A DNA stretch of 62,730 bases from a virus, in the IMG/VR virus record IMGVR_UViG_3300044796_000135, positions 1-62,730 of that record. The stretch is one strand, 5' to 3'. Made by a program: the position numbers and the translations under genes. The notes under the pieces are model-generated. The model saw nothing but the letters and a program-made list of their open reading frames with translations. It was not told the DNA's origin and ran no database searches. Shown here in pieces: positions 46,624 to 55,518 of the stretch; position 1 is the first letter of the stretch, and each line of letters opens with the position of its first letter.

Positions 46624-48108
46624 ATGGGCAGCGGCGACACAAACACCCCAGCAACACAAACCGTTGTCCAACAACAGGACCTGCCGCAGTGGTATCAGCA
46701 GTACCTGCAGCAGCTCATTCCAGCTGCGCAATCGGCTGCGGCAACGCCGTATCAGGCATACGGTGGGCAGCGCATTGCTCCGTTGACGCAGGACCAGCAA
46801 CAGGCGCAGGCGCAGATACAGAACCTGCAAGGCGACCAGACCGCCAACTTGACGAGCGCTTACGGCACCGCCGCCGCTGCCGCCGATCCAAGCATCGCTG
46901 GGTCCGGAATCGCTGCCGCGTCTCCCTACTTTGGCAGCGCAACGGATCAATTCGGGAACGCCGCGAACACAAACGTTGTCGGCGCCGGTGCGGGGCTTGT
47001 TGGACAGGGGGCGCGGACTATCGGTCAGGGTGCGGGTACAATCGACCAAGGTATTCAGCAGGCCGATCAGGGTGGCGGCTTAGCTGCAGCGGCTCCATTT
47101 CTTGGCGCGGCCTCACAGTCGCTGCCGCAAGCCACACAGGCCAACGTCAGTCCGTACCTTAACGGCGCGCTACAGTCGCTCGCCAATCAGTCGAACCTGC
47201 AACTGCAACAGCAAATCCTGCCAGCGGTGCAGGGCCAGTTCATCTCGGCGGGTCAGTTCGGTTCCACACGTCAAGGCGATGTGACGGATCAGGCCATCAA
47301 CAACCAAGAACAGACGCTGCAAAACTCTCAGGCCAGCTTGCTCAATCAGGGCTACCAGAACGCCGGCCAGTTGGCGGAGTCGAACCTTGGGCTTCAGGGC
47401 CAGTTGGGTGCGACAGCCGGTGGCCTGGAAAACACGAATATCGGTCAGTTGACCTCAGCGGGTCAGGGGCTTGGTTCACTTGGTCAGGGCTATGGGTCGC
47501 TTGGCCAAGGGCTGTCTGCCGCAGCCGCACAGCAGGGCCAGTTGCAACTTGGTGCGGGGCAGGGCTTGGCTGGTGTCGGCTCATCGGCTGGGCAACTTGG
47601 GTTGTCCGGTGCCCAAGCGCAGTCCGCAGCCGATATTGCATCTGCACAGGCCCAGGCTGGGATATCACAACAGGCTCAGAATATGGGTATCCAAGATTCA
47701 GCGGCATTGCAGGCCGTCGGCCAGCAGCAACAGCAGCAGGGCCAGTCCAACCTGGATACGGCCTATCAGGACTTCCAGAATCAGGTCAATTACCCATGGA
47801 CCCAGATCGGAAACCTGTCGAACGTCATCCACGGGCTCCCGGTCAATACGACCCAGAATACGACCAGCACGGCGCCCGCCACGACAAGCCAACTGGCCCC
47901 GTCACCATTGGGACAGTTGGCAGGCGCGGGCACTGCAATCGCCGGGCTGTCCAATTCCGGGGTGTTCGCAGCCAAGGGCGGCGCGATCACGAAACGCCGC
48001 GTTGTCAAAAAAGCGAAGGGTGGCCGCATATCCGACAAGCCGGGCCGCAACGCCAGCTATGGCCACATTGAACGTGCCGGATTGGGCTTTGCCATGGGGT
48101 TGAGGTAA
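46624..48108 (+). CDS. Gln/Ala-rich ejection-type virion protein, 494 aa
   Basis: Opens with QQDLPQWYQQYLQQLIPAAQ; long helical Gln/Ala/Gly repeats (LGQGYGSLGQGLSAAAAQQG) fill the centre, and FAAKGGAITKRRVVKKAKGG closes it. Composition and position fit the internal proteins that leave the head with DNA in P22-like phages. Confidence 0.7.
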   Translation: MGSGDTNTPATQTVVQQQDLPQWYQQYLQQLIPAAQSAAATPYQAYGGQRIAPLTQDQQQAQAQIQNLQGDQTANLTSAYGTAAAAADPSIAGSGIAAASPYFGSATDQFGNAANTNVVGAGAGLVGQGARTIGQGAGTIDQGIQQADQGGGLAAAAPFLGAASQSLPQATQANVSPYLNGALQSLANQSNLQLQQQILPAVQGQFISAGQFGSTRQGDVTDQAINNQEQTLQNSQASLLNQGYQNAGQLAESNLGLQGQLGATAGGLENTNIGQLTSAGQGLGSLGQGYGSLGQGLSAAAAQQGQLQLGAGQGLAGVGSSAGQLGLSGAQAQSAADIASAQAQAGISQQAQNMGIQDSAALQAVGQQQQQQGQSNLDTAYQDFQNQVNYPWTQIGNLSNVIHGLPVNTTQNTTSTAPATTSQLAPSPLGQLAGAGTAIAGLSNSGVFAAKGGAITKRRVVKKAKGGRISDKPGRNASYGHIERAGLGFAMGLR

Positions 48109-49947
48109 ATGGTCGCTCCGGTAACACTTGCTGGGCTCGGCGGTGGCGACTCATCGCAGATTCTGGCCGCCCTGTCGTCCAACGCGCCGGCTACGCTGAA
48201 GGCTGCCGCCATGCGCGCCGCAGGGCCACAGACCCCCTCCATGGGCCAGCAACAGGCACCCCAGCCGACACCGACGATTGCCCCACGCCCGGTTAACGCC
48301 AGCGGTGGGCCGAACGATGCTTTCCGGATCGGGTCGGATTCGGCCAAGCAGTCCGTGGCCGACGAAACCGACGATGATGACCAGCCACCCGCGCCGGCTG
48401 GCCTCGGCAGCTTTGCTGGGTTCAGCCCTGTGCTGTTGGCAGCCACCAAGAAGCAGATGCAGGCCATGGGGGGCGCTGGGGGCGGCGACAATGCTCAGGA
48501 CAAGGCGCTGGCTATCGCACAGGCCGGGTTTGGTATGATGGGCTCTGGCAGCCCCTATGCAGGCGAAGCGGTCGGCAAGGGAGGGATGGCTGGCATAGAG
48601 GCGCTACTGGCCATGCGGAAACAGCGTGCGCTCATGGGGCTGCAGCAGGCCGAAGCCTCGCGGAACCAGATCGCGGCCATTGCGCCGTTCGTGCCGTACA
48701 TGACCAAGGACCAGATCAACAGCACGATGGGCGGCCTGGGCATGGGCAGCCAAGGTGCGCCTGGTGGGCAACCACCTGGTGGTCAGACTGCGCCGGGTGG
48801 TGGGGCAACCGCAGCGCCCATGGGTGGTGGCAGTATGCCTCCGAGCGGCGGCGGTACAGGCGCGCCCGCTGGTGGTGGCGTATCATCCTCGGTCATTCCG
48901 CCGACTGCGATCAATCAGGCCATGGCGGACCTAAACCAATACCCGGCTGGGTCGCCGCGATTCAATGCGGCCATGGATGTTTTGAAAACCGCCGCTCAGT
49001 ACGACCCGTCACTGCAGGCGCGGCTTGAGGGCGCTAAAACCGGAGCGTCTGAGGGCGTAAGGTCTCACTACACGATGGTGGACGCCTTCGATCCGGCTAC
49101 GAACACTACGAAAAAGGTACCGCTTAGTTCCATTGTAGGCGGCGGTGGCGGTGGTGGATTTGGCGCGGCGACGGGGACGCAATCTGGTGGTGGTGGTGGG
49201 TCAACAACCACCCAGCCTAGCGGTGGTGTCGGCGTTCAAACTGAGCCTACGCCCGTTCAAAAAACCCAGGCCGCAATTGCTGCAAAATATGCCGAGACGG
49301 TTCCCAACGCGAATGTTGGCATGGCTCAACAGGAACAGCGGCTCGGCATTCTTGAGGATACGCTCGGAAAGTTGCAGACCGGCGCGTGGGCCGAGGATAA
49401 GGGCGACGTGATTGCCGGACTGCGGTCTATCGGCCTCGATGTCCCAAATATGGATACGGCCAATCCCGCCGCTGTTCAAATCATGGTCAAAAACTCCCTC
49501 AAGGATGTGTTCGACCAGATCAAGGCCATCGGTGGACGGCCACTCGTCACGGAAATCACCGGATTGAGCAAAGCTACGCAGAACCCAGATTTGCAGCCCG
49601 AAGCAAACAAGGAAATCATTGCTCAGGCGCATGGGCTTATTGATTGGCAGAAGCAGTATAACAACGACTTCTCGAATCAGTATGCAGCGGGTCCTATGGA
49701 TCTAGCCAAGTTCTCCCAGCAATGGACCGCCGACCATCCCCTTTCCGGGTATGTCCAGAACCGGCTGAAATCATTCGGCGTCAAAGGCGTTGATTTCCCG
49801 GATGTGCCGATTGGTGGCGTTGGTGTTGCGGACAAAGATCAGTTCGACAGGAAAGGCAACGTTGTCCTGCGTGCGGGCGACAAATACATGAAGGATTCGG
49901 CTAAGCATTTCATCCCGCTCAATAGCTATCTGACCGGTTCGCAGTAA
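48109..49947 (+). CDS. ejection-type virion protein, 612 aa
   Basis: Low-complexity Gly/Pro/Ala N-terminal half with helical LAIAQAGFGMMGSGSPYAGE, then a folded C-terminal half (QEQRLGILEDTLGKLQTGAW, VFDQIKAIGGRPLVTEITGL) conserved in related phages. Follows the 494-aa gene with no gap. Likely part of the injection set. Confidence 0.7.
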   Translation: MVAPVTLAGLGGGDSSQILAALSSNAPATLKAAAMRAAGPQTPSMGQQQAPQPTPTIAPRPVNASGGPNDAFRIGSDSAKQSVADETDDDDQPPAPAGLGSFAGFSPVLLAATKKQMQAMGGAGGGDNAQDKALAIAQAGFGMMGSGSPYAGEAVGKGGMAGIEALLAMRKQRALMGLQQAEASRNQIAAIAPFVPYMTKDQINSTMGGLGMGSQGAPGGQPPGGQTAPGGGATAAPMGGGSMPPSGGGTGAPAGGGVSSSVIPPTAINQAMADLNQYPAGSPRFNAAMDVLKTAAQYDPSLQARLEGAKTGASEGVRSHYTMVDAFDPATNTTKKVPLSSIVGGGGGGGFGAATGTQSGGGGGSTTTQPSGGVGVQTEPTPVQKTQAAIAAKYAETVPNANVGMAQQEQRLGILEDTLGKLQTGAWAEDKGDVIAGLRSIGLDVPNMDTANPAAVQIMVKNSLKDVFDQIKAIGGRPLVTEITGLSKATQNPDLQPEANKEIIAQAHGLIDWQKQYNNDFSNQYAAGPMDLAKFSQQWTADHPLSGYVQNRLKSFGVKGVDFPDVPIGGVGVADKDQFDRKGNVVLRAGDKYMKDSAKHFIPLNSYLTGSQ

Positions 49948-52139
49948 TGGCTGATCCGACCTACGAGTGGAATGACAACGGGAGTGCATCCCCGACAGTT
50001 CCGGGCGATGAGCCCGTCGCCGCGCCTACCACTGCGTCTACGGGTGACACGTCCTATGAGTGGAACGGAAGCGGCAACACGTCTGGCACCGGAGCGCCTA
50101 CGTCTGTTAAGAAACTGCTTCTGCACAAGGCTACGGATTCGTTTCTGCCGCCTCCGCCGTCCGTTCCCCTGTCATCTGACAAAACTCTGGCCCTCCTGCT
50201 TCGTGGAATGACGGGTGGTGGTTCTGATTATGTTGGCGCGGCTGGACAGGTCGCAGGTGATCGCGTCGGCAATATGCTTAACCCAAGCAGCGCTACACCA
50301 TTGTCTTTCAATGATGCCTTAAAGCAACAGGGTCAAAGCGCGGACGCTTCTATGCAGCAAAACCCCATTATGGGGCATGGTGCTGAGATGGCCGGCGGCC
50401 TCACATCCCCTATATTCAATGGAATTAGCTCTGGCGTTAGCAGCGTTCTCGGATCACTCCCGCGTTATCTTAAGTATGGATTGCAGGGCGGAACGATGGG
50501 CATGGCGACTGGTCTCACCTCCGCGCGTGATCAATCTGGCGGCCTGCCGACTGGGCAAGACGTTCAGTCAAGCATGGAAAAGCAGGGCGGAATCGGCTCC
50601 GCACTTGGCGTTGCAATTCCAGGTGCCACCGAATTGGGAATCAAGGCTATAAATCTTTTGCGTGGTGCGCCGCAGATTTTGGATAGTGCCGGAAATGCTA
50701 TCGGAGACGTTACGCAGTCGGCAATACAGAGAATAACAAAAGCACTTGGTCGCGATGATTTGAGCACCCCCGGAACTGCGCAAACAGTTCTCTCAAATTT
50801 AGGTCCGCAGGGTGTGTTGGGTGATGTTGGGGCAAATACGTCGCTTGCTGTTGAGCGCGCTGCTTCCCGTCCAGGCGCACCATTAACCGCCGTTTCTAAA
50901 TTCGCAGCGGCTAGACAGGCTGGTGCGCCAGAGCGCGTGGCCGGTTCAATTACGGACAATCTGGCTGATCCCAATTTCTACGAAATGATTGACGCTCTGC
51001 GCACTCAACGGAACACCATTGCCGCCCCGTTGCGACAGCAGGCGCTTGATGAATCTGCCGGCGTGCCTGTCAAAAGCGACTTGGTACAACGGCTACAGGG
51101 AACGCCTGAATTTCAAAGTGCGATGGCGACTGGTAAGTCGATTGCTCGCATGGAAGCCGCTCGCACTGGTAAAGAAATCCCGCAAACAGAACAGTGGTTT
51201 CATGGCGATAGCTTTGATGATCCTGACATCGAGTCTCGGACTGTTCCTACGCTCCGTATGCTGGATGCTGCGAAACAGGGATACAATGAGCTGTTAAAAC
51301 CATACCGCAATCCGTTCACTGGCGCGCTGGAAAACCTTCCACCAAAAGGGGTGGAGATTGCAAAGACGGCTGACGCGTTGACACAGGAACTTCGCGCAAA
51401 TTCGGATACTTATGGCCAGTATCTTGATAATTGGGCTGATCCGTCTCAATCCATGCAAGCCGTGAAAACTGGCAAAAATTTCCTGACCATGAAACCGCAG
51501 GAAGCATCGCGGATTTGGGACGGAATGTCTGATTCGGAAAAACAATTTGCCAAGGTTGGATTTGCAAAGGCACAGGTCGATAAAGTTGGCGATGTGAGTA
51601 AGGGCGGCAATCCAGCCGGACGACTGCTTGCGACACCAAATCAGACATCTGTCGCCCAAATGATCTACGGTGATGACTTTCCGGCATTTCAGCAAGATAT
51701 GCAGAACGAAGCGACGTTCGCGCAAAATAACTCGAATTGGTTACGTGGATCTCGTACCGGCATCCGCACCAATCCTGAAGAAGACGAAGAAGGTGCTGGC
51801 GGTTCTTTGATTGGTGCGGCCGGCCATGCCGTAAGTGGAAATTGGAAAGGTGCCGCCACCCACGCCGTTGGACCCGCAATTGAGCGCGCCAAAAACATGA
51901 TTATTGGCATGTTTGGTCCCGGCGAAGCGGTTTCAACCGAAATGACAAACAGGCTGCTTTCGCAAGATCCTGCCGTTCAATCTGAAACATTGGATTTGGT
52001 TAATAAGATGGCTGCGGCTCGGGCGCAAAGAATAGCGATGCCGTCTGATCTCGCGGCAAAATCAATATCGTCAATTCCTGGGATTCTTGCGCCTGAACAG
52101 CGCGCCCGCATGAATTTACAAATGCCAGAGGCACAATAG
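49947..52139 (+). CDS. ejection-type virion protein, 730 aa
   Basis: TAATG junction. It begins with a short duplicated motif (YEWNDNGS / YEWNGSGN). The middle has Gly-rich helices (GLQGGTMGMATGLTSARDQS) and the C-terminal 400 residues are mainly helical. Last of three large proteins before lysis genes, as in P22-type injectosomes. Confidence 0.7.
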   Translation: MADPTYEWNDNGSASPTVPGDEPVAAPTTASTGDTSYEWNGSGNTSGTGAPTSVKKLLLHKATDSFLPPPPSVPLSSDKTLALLLRGMTGGGSDYVGAAGQVAGDRVGNMLNPSSATPLSFNDALKQQGQSADASMQQNPIMGHGAEMAGGLTSPIFNGISSGVSSVLGSLPRYLKYGLQGGTMGMATGLTSARDQSGGLPTGQDVQSSMEKQGGIGSALGVAIPGATELGIKAINLLRGAPQILDSAGNAIGDVTQSAIQRITKALGRDDLSTPGTAQTVLSNLGPQGVLGDVGANTSLAVERAASRPGAPLTAVSKFAAARQAGAPERVAGSITDNLADPNFYEMIDALRTQRNTIAAPLRQQALDESAGVPVKSDLVQRLQGTPEFQSAMATGKSIARMEAARTGKEIPQTEQWFHGDSFDDPDIESRTVPTLRMLDAAKQGYNELLKPYRNPFTGALENLPPKGVEIAKTADALTQELRANSDTYGQYLDNWADPSQSMQAVKTGKNFLTMKPQEASRIWDGMSDSEKQFAKVGFAKAQVDKVGDVSKGGNPAGRLLATPNQTSVAQMIYGDDFPAFQQDMQNEATFAQNNSNWLRGSRTGIRTNPEEDEEGAGGSLIGAAGHAVSGNWKGAATHAVGPAIERAKNMIIGMFGPGEAVSTEMTNRLLSQDPAVQSETLDLVNKMAAARAQRIAMPSDLAAKSISSIPGILAPEQRARMNLQMPEAQ

Positions 52140-52146
52140 TCCGCAC

Positions 52147-52503
52147 ATGACCGATAGTTCCGAATCGATTGCCTCGTTGCGCGCCTGGAAAGAAGCGCAC
52201 GAGGACCGCTGCAAAGAGCGGTTCGATGCTAATGCGCGCGACCTGGGCGAGATCAAAGCCGCGATCCAGTATATGAGCGCAGACCTGAAAGAAACGGTTA
52301 AGCGCATCCATGAGCGGAATGAAATCACCGCTACGGCTATCTCGGACACGCGCAGCATGGCCGCAACGGAAATTGTCAAAGTCAATCAACGCATTGATAG
52401 CCACTCTATTAAAACGCTATTGGCTATCCTCGCTGGAATCGGAGGGTTTGCAACTGCGATCAGCGAATGGATATTATCGCATATAGGCGTGGTGCCGAAA
52501 TGA
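52147..52503 (+). CDS. coiled-coil protein with C-terminal TM (XhlA-like)
   Basis: A 118-aa protein. The N-terminal coiled coil (ARDLGEIKAAIQYMSADLKE) and C-terminal hydrophobic helix (TLLAILAGIGGFATAISEWI) match the layout of XhlA-type lysis-associated proteins. It is directly before the endolysin (ATGA overlap), so a lysis role is likely. Confidence 0.6.
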   Translation: MTDSSESIASLRAWKEAHEDRCKERFDANARDLGEIKAAIQYMSADLKETVKRIHERNEITATAISDTRSMAATEIVKVNQRIDSHSIKTLLAILAGIGGFATAISEWILSHIGVVPK

Positions 52504-52943
52504 GCCTCGATCCCATCCGCCGCGCTGTATTGATAGACATGGCTTTTGAGTTGGGGCGCTCTGGCCTCGCTGGATTCCCGCACTTCCTCGCAGCCATGCG
52601 TCAGGGCCAATGGGCCACCGCAGCCGTCGAGTTGAAAAACAGCCTCTTATTCTCTCAGGTCCCGCAGCGTGAGCAGGAAAACATCGCGTGCCTCGTCACG
52701 GGCCAGTTCCCGGCTGGGGTAACCTGCGCTGAGGATTTGGTGAAACGCCATGAGGGGCTGACGCAGGTCGCCAAGCCGGACGCCAAGGGCTTCTGGGTTC
52801 TGGGATGGGGCCACGATATTCCCGCGCCGACGGATGGCGTGCCTCCGATCTGCACCTATGAGCAGGCCGAGACGTGGTTTGAGCAGGACATGGCCTTTGC
52901 GGCGGCCCATGCGGAGATTGATCTTGGAACGGAATATTGGTGA
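52500..52943 (+). CDS. circularly permuted T4-type lysozyme (GH24) endolysin
   Basis: A 147-aa protein with lobes in reversed order. Residues 2-70 (SLDPIRRAVLIDMAFELGRS, AGFPHFLAAMRQGQW) align with the C-terminal lobe of T4 lysozyme ([20 protein letters not shown]). Residues 77-136 then match the catalytic N-terminal lobe: KRHEGL with Glu85 (T4 Glu11), Asp94 in PDAKGF (T4 Asp20, same nine-residue spacing) and LGWGH. The T4 Thr26 position is Val100. Start and stop are fixed by ATGA and TGATG overlaps, and total length equals one normal lysozyme. It is expected to cleave peptidoglycan; no signal peptide. Confidence 0.88.
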   Translation: MSLDPIRRAVLIDMAFELGRSGLAGFPHFLAAMRQGQWATAAVELKNSLLFSQVPQREQENIACLVTGQFPAGVTCAEDLVKRHEGLTQVAKPDAKGFWVLGWGHDIPAPTDGVPPICTYEQAETWFEQDMAFAAAHAEIDLGTEYW

Positions 52944-53179
52944 TGGATAAACCGGCATCCGCTGGCAAAACAGCCGCTATTGCAGGCATGGCCGCGACCC
53001 AAAGCGTCACATTGCTGCTTTACATCGTCCACAAATTCGGCATTGACGACATGACACCAGAGGTTGCGGCTGCTATTATAGGCGTTGCAACAACGATAGC
53101 GGGAGCCATCATGCATGGCTTCCAGCGCAGCGAAGAAAAGAAAGCTTCCATAGCCATAACCCAAGGATCAGTCACATGA
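52943..53179 (+). CDS. two-TM holin
   Basis: A 78-aa protein with two hydrophobic segments (AAIAGMAATQSVTLLLYIVH and VAAAIIGVATTIAGAIMHGF) and a charged C-terminus (QRSEEKKAS), next to the endolysin. It probably forms the membrane hole that releases it. TGATG junction upstream. Confidence 0.8.
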   Translation: MDKPASAGKTAAIAGMAATQSVTLLLYIVHKFGIDDMTPEVAAAIIGVATTIAGAIMHGFQRSEEKKASIAITQGSVT

Positions 53180-53532
53180 GCATTTTCGCCGACTTTGAGA
53201 ATTTCATCACCACCAAAGCGTGGCCGTTCCTGCGCAATATCGGCAAAGCGACCGTGACCGCTGAAATCACGGCGCTGACGCCCATCGCCACAACCTTGGC
53301 GGCAGAGGCTCAAACCGACATCGTGACGGCAGCGGCTTCCGGCTCGCTCAGCAATCTGGGTGCTGTCCTGGGTGCGCTTGTGACTAAGACGGCGGCGCAG
53401 GCAGAGGCGCAGGCGATTACCGCTGGCGCAACATCGCTGCTAGCCTCGGTCGGTACGGCGCTGGCGACCAATACGACCACGGCGACTTCGCTGACGCCTG
53501 CGGCTCCGGTCGCGGCGGTCCAGGGCAGCTAA
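53176..53532 (+). CDS. Ala/Thr-rich hypothetical protein, 118 aa
   Basis: ATGA junction. Helical Ala-rich centre (TVTAEITALTPIATTLAAEA). It appears in the lysis cassette of related phages as I recall, role unknown. Confidence 0.6.
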   Translation: MSIFADFENFITTKAWPFLRNIGKATVTAEITALTPIATTLAAEAQTDIVTAAASGSLSNLGAVLGALVTKTAAQAEAQAITAGATSLLASVGTALATNTTTATSLTPAAPVAAVQGS

Positions 53533-53562
53533 TTTTCTCAACCAAAATCAAAGGAGATTAAG

Positions 53563-53841
53563 ATGTCATCTTTTAAGTCTCAGTCTGCCAATCAAGCCAC
53601 TAATGATCTACCGCGCCCGCAGACAATTACTGAGAGAACATCCGTCGTTCTTTCCAGACTTCACACATTAAATGCCACTCTGGAAAATGTTCTCTCCAGA
53701 GTTCGCGGCGCACAGCCATCGCCTATTGATGGCGGCTTAAAACCAGAACCCGTGCCGAATCTCGAATTGATGCTGACTCGCCTGGAAAACACTCTTTGCG
53801 AAACTGAAAGCCATATTTCAGAGTTTGATCGCAGCATCTAA
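53563..53841 (+). CDS. hypothetical coiled-coil protein, 92 aa
   Basis: AAGGAG before ATG 53563. Two helical segments (VVLSRLHTLNATLENVLSRV and NLELMLTRLENTLCETESHI). Between holin and spanin genes; not recognised. Confidence 0.65.
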   Translation: MSSFKSQSANQATNDLPRPQTITERTSVVLSRLHTLNATLENVLSRVRGAQPSPIDGGLKPEPVPNLELMLTRLENTLCETESHISEFDRSI

Positions 53842-54056
53842 TGTTCTCCTGGCTCTCCATCATCAGCGGCGCGCTCTCGGCTATTGGGAAGGCTCTTGGG
53901 CTGATCCATGACGCCAACGAGCGCGCTGCTGGTGCTAACGCCGTGATCGCCAAAGACAACGCCGCAACTGCAAAGGCCGATGAAAATGCTGCGCAAAGTA
54001 TGGTGGATACCACTGACGCTTCTGTGTCTGACAGCCTGCGCAACGGTAAGTTCTGA
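53841..54056 (+). CDS. inner-membrane spanin (i-spanin)-like, 71 aa
   Basis: TAATG junction. An N-terminal hydrophobic helix (FSWLSIISGALSAIGKALGL) and a periplasmic coiled-coil stretch (AKDNAATAKADENAAQSM) match short i-spanins. The o-spanin gene starts inside it in another frame. Confidence 0.65.
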   Translation: MFSWLSIISGALSAIGKALGLIHDANERAAGANAVIAKDNAATAKADENAAQSMVDTTDASVSDSLRNGKF

Positions 54057-54216
54057 GGCTCCGGCGCTTCATTGCCCGCCGCTCAAGGATTACACCTTGG
54101 CAGACCAGCAGCGCGTCGCCCTTGAGCGTGGCGGCTTGGCGCTGGATGATCCCATGCGGACCATGATTGACGACTACGGGGCGCTTAGGAACGGTTGCCG
54201 GGCGGCTGGGAAATGA
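53980..54216 (+). CDS. outer-membrane spanin (o-spanin) lipoprotein
   Basis: A 78-aa protein whose lipobox LTAC ends at Cys20 after a basic, hydrophobic signal (RKVWWIPLTLLCLTAC). The gene overlaps the i-spanin by 77 bases, the nested arrangement known for Rz/Rz1. With the i-spanin it bridges the envelope and fuses membranes at lysis. Confidence 0.78.
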   Translation: MKMLRKVWWIPLTLLCLTACATVSSEAPALHCPPLKDYTLADQQRVALERGGLALDDPMRTMIDDYGALRNGCRAAGK

Positions 54217-54965
54217 AACGCCTCCTCATCGCCGCCACGCTGGCCCTAGCAGCCTGTGGCTCATCCCCGGCACCTACGCCAGTACCAAGTCCGCAGCCAA
54301 TCGTAGCCTACCCGAACGTCCACCCAGGTAACTCGCAATGGGTCATGGCTCCGGGTACATGGGCCGAATACGACTTCGATTCCTACACCGGAACGTTCAA
54401 CCCATTGAACGGCATGATTACCGTCGATCCAACGTCCGTGAAGGTGGTTCAGCAGGAGCGGCAGACCAATCTCGCGTACCACATGCCGCTGGATGCCTCA
54501 CAGCTTGCCATGGCGCGCGTCCAGACGAACGCGGGCTACGCGGCCACGACGGTTGACCCGACCCTGGCCTACACGCTGGTAGAGCGTCAGAGCGCCACGC
54601 TAATAGGGGAGGCGGCGAACCCAGGCGCGGCGTCTCAGGACCCACCAGAGCCGTACACCACGGTGAGCCCCGTTGTCGGCGAAGTCGTCAACACCATGAG
54701 CCTGGTCACGAAATTTGACGGAACCACGTTCTATTTCACGACGCGGTACACCACGATTGCTGTGGGTGTTACCTTTGATGGATTCCCCAACGCCACGGTC
54801 ACCACGCTCACCGAGAACCCCGGCGATGCTGGCAACAACGAGATGGCCTACGTGTGGGTCTTTTCTGGCGGCGAAATCGCGGAAGAGATAATCGGCTGGG
54901 TGGCGGCTGATGGTAGCCTCACGAATGGCGCTTTATTGCGACGGACGGGGATGGGGCGGAATTAG
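54213..54965 (+). CDS. secreted lipoprotein, 250 aa
   Basis: ATGA overlap with the o-spanin. Signal and lipobox MKRLLIAATLALAAC with Cys15, then a Pro-rich linker (PAPTPVPSPQPIVAYP) and a beta-rich domain. Phage lipoproteins of this kind can act in superinfection exclusion, but no family is recognised. Last gene of the late operon; its end overlaps the convergent early operon by four bases. Confidence 0.65.
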   Translation: MKRLLIAATLALAACGSSPAPTPVPSPQPIVAYPNVHPGNSQWVMAPGTWAEYDFDSYTGTFNPLNGMITVDPTSVKVVQQERQTNLAYHMPLDASQLAMARVQTNAGYAATTVDPTLAYTLVERQSATLIGEAANPGAASQDPPEPYTTVSPVVGEVVNTMSLVTKFDGTTFYFTTRYTTIAVGVTFDGFPNATVTTLTENPGDAGNNEMAYVWVFSGGEIAEEIIGWVAADGSLTNGALLRRTGMGRN

Positions 54966-55282
54966 AACGGGATATCATCGTCGCTTGATCTTGCCCGAAC
55001 ATCACGGCCAATCATCCAATCGTGAAGTCTCGCACGTTGTAGCCCAATAAAATCCCAGAACCGCTCGCGCCACGTTGGCGGACGATGCGCCCTATCATAG
55101 GATTCATAATACGCAGTCATCTCATCGCTGCTCAAATACCATCGCTCGCCGCAGTAATTGCATTGTGCCGCGCCGTCCCAATCAAGCTCGTAGTCTTCAT
55201 GGCAGCAATCGCCGTATGATTCTTCCTGATACCGGAACTGATCGTCGTCAATCTCGTCTTGGGTCCATTTGTGGTCGCTCAT
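54962..55282 (-). CDS. zinc-ribbon protein with SSB-like C-terminal tip
   Basis: A 106-aa protein. ATG 55282 (ATGA overlap). A Cys/His cluster (ESYGDCCHEDYELDWDGAAQ, CNYCGERW) suggests zinc binding. The C-terminus ends ARSSDDDIPF, identical in its last six residues to the protein-binding tip of bacterial SSB. The body shows no OB fold. It may recruit or block SSB-binding host proteins (for example exonuclease I, PriA, RecO); this is inference. Last gene of the leftward early operon. Confidence 0.7.
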   Translation of the reverse strand: MSDHKWTQDEIDDDQFRYQEESYGDCCHEDYELDWDGAAQCNYCGERWYLSSDEMTAYYESYDRAHRPPTWRERFWDFIGLQRARLHDWMIGRDVRARSSDDDIPF

Positions 55283-55518
55283 TCCTTCCCCCTCACCGCA
55301 GCGGCGGCGCGGCTCAATACGCACGTAATAGAATGCACTAACTTATCACGGTCTGGCAGTCGGCATTCTTCACCACAGATGTTGCACTCGCGAAACCATC
55401 CGTCCGAATCTTGTCCCTGCGTATAGGCGCGATCTGCCAACGCCTCCCTGCACGCGTCCAACTCGGCGCGGAGGGCGTCACGCTCTGCGATTAGTGTCCT
55501 GCTGTCAAAAACTGCCAT
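55279..55518 (-). CDS. coiled-coil zinc-finger protein, 79 aa
   Basis: N-terminal coiled coil (ERDALRAELDACREALADRA), then CNICGEEC and a later His/Cys pair that can complete a zinc finger. ATGA overlap downstream. Confidence 0.65.
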   Translation of the reverse strand: MAVFDSRTLIAERDALRAELDACREALADRAYTQGQDSDGWFRECNICGEECRLPDRDKLVHSITCVLSRAAAAVRGKE

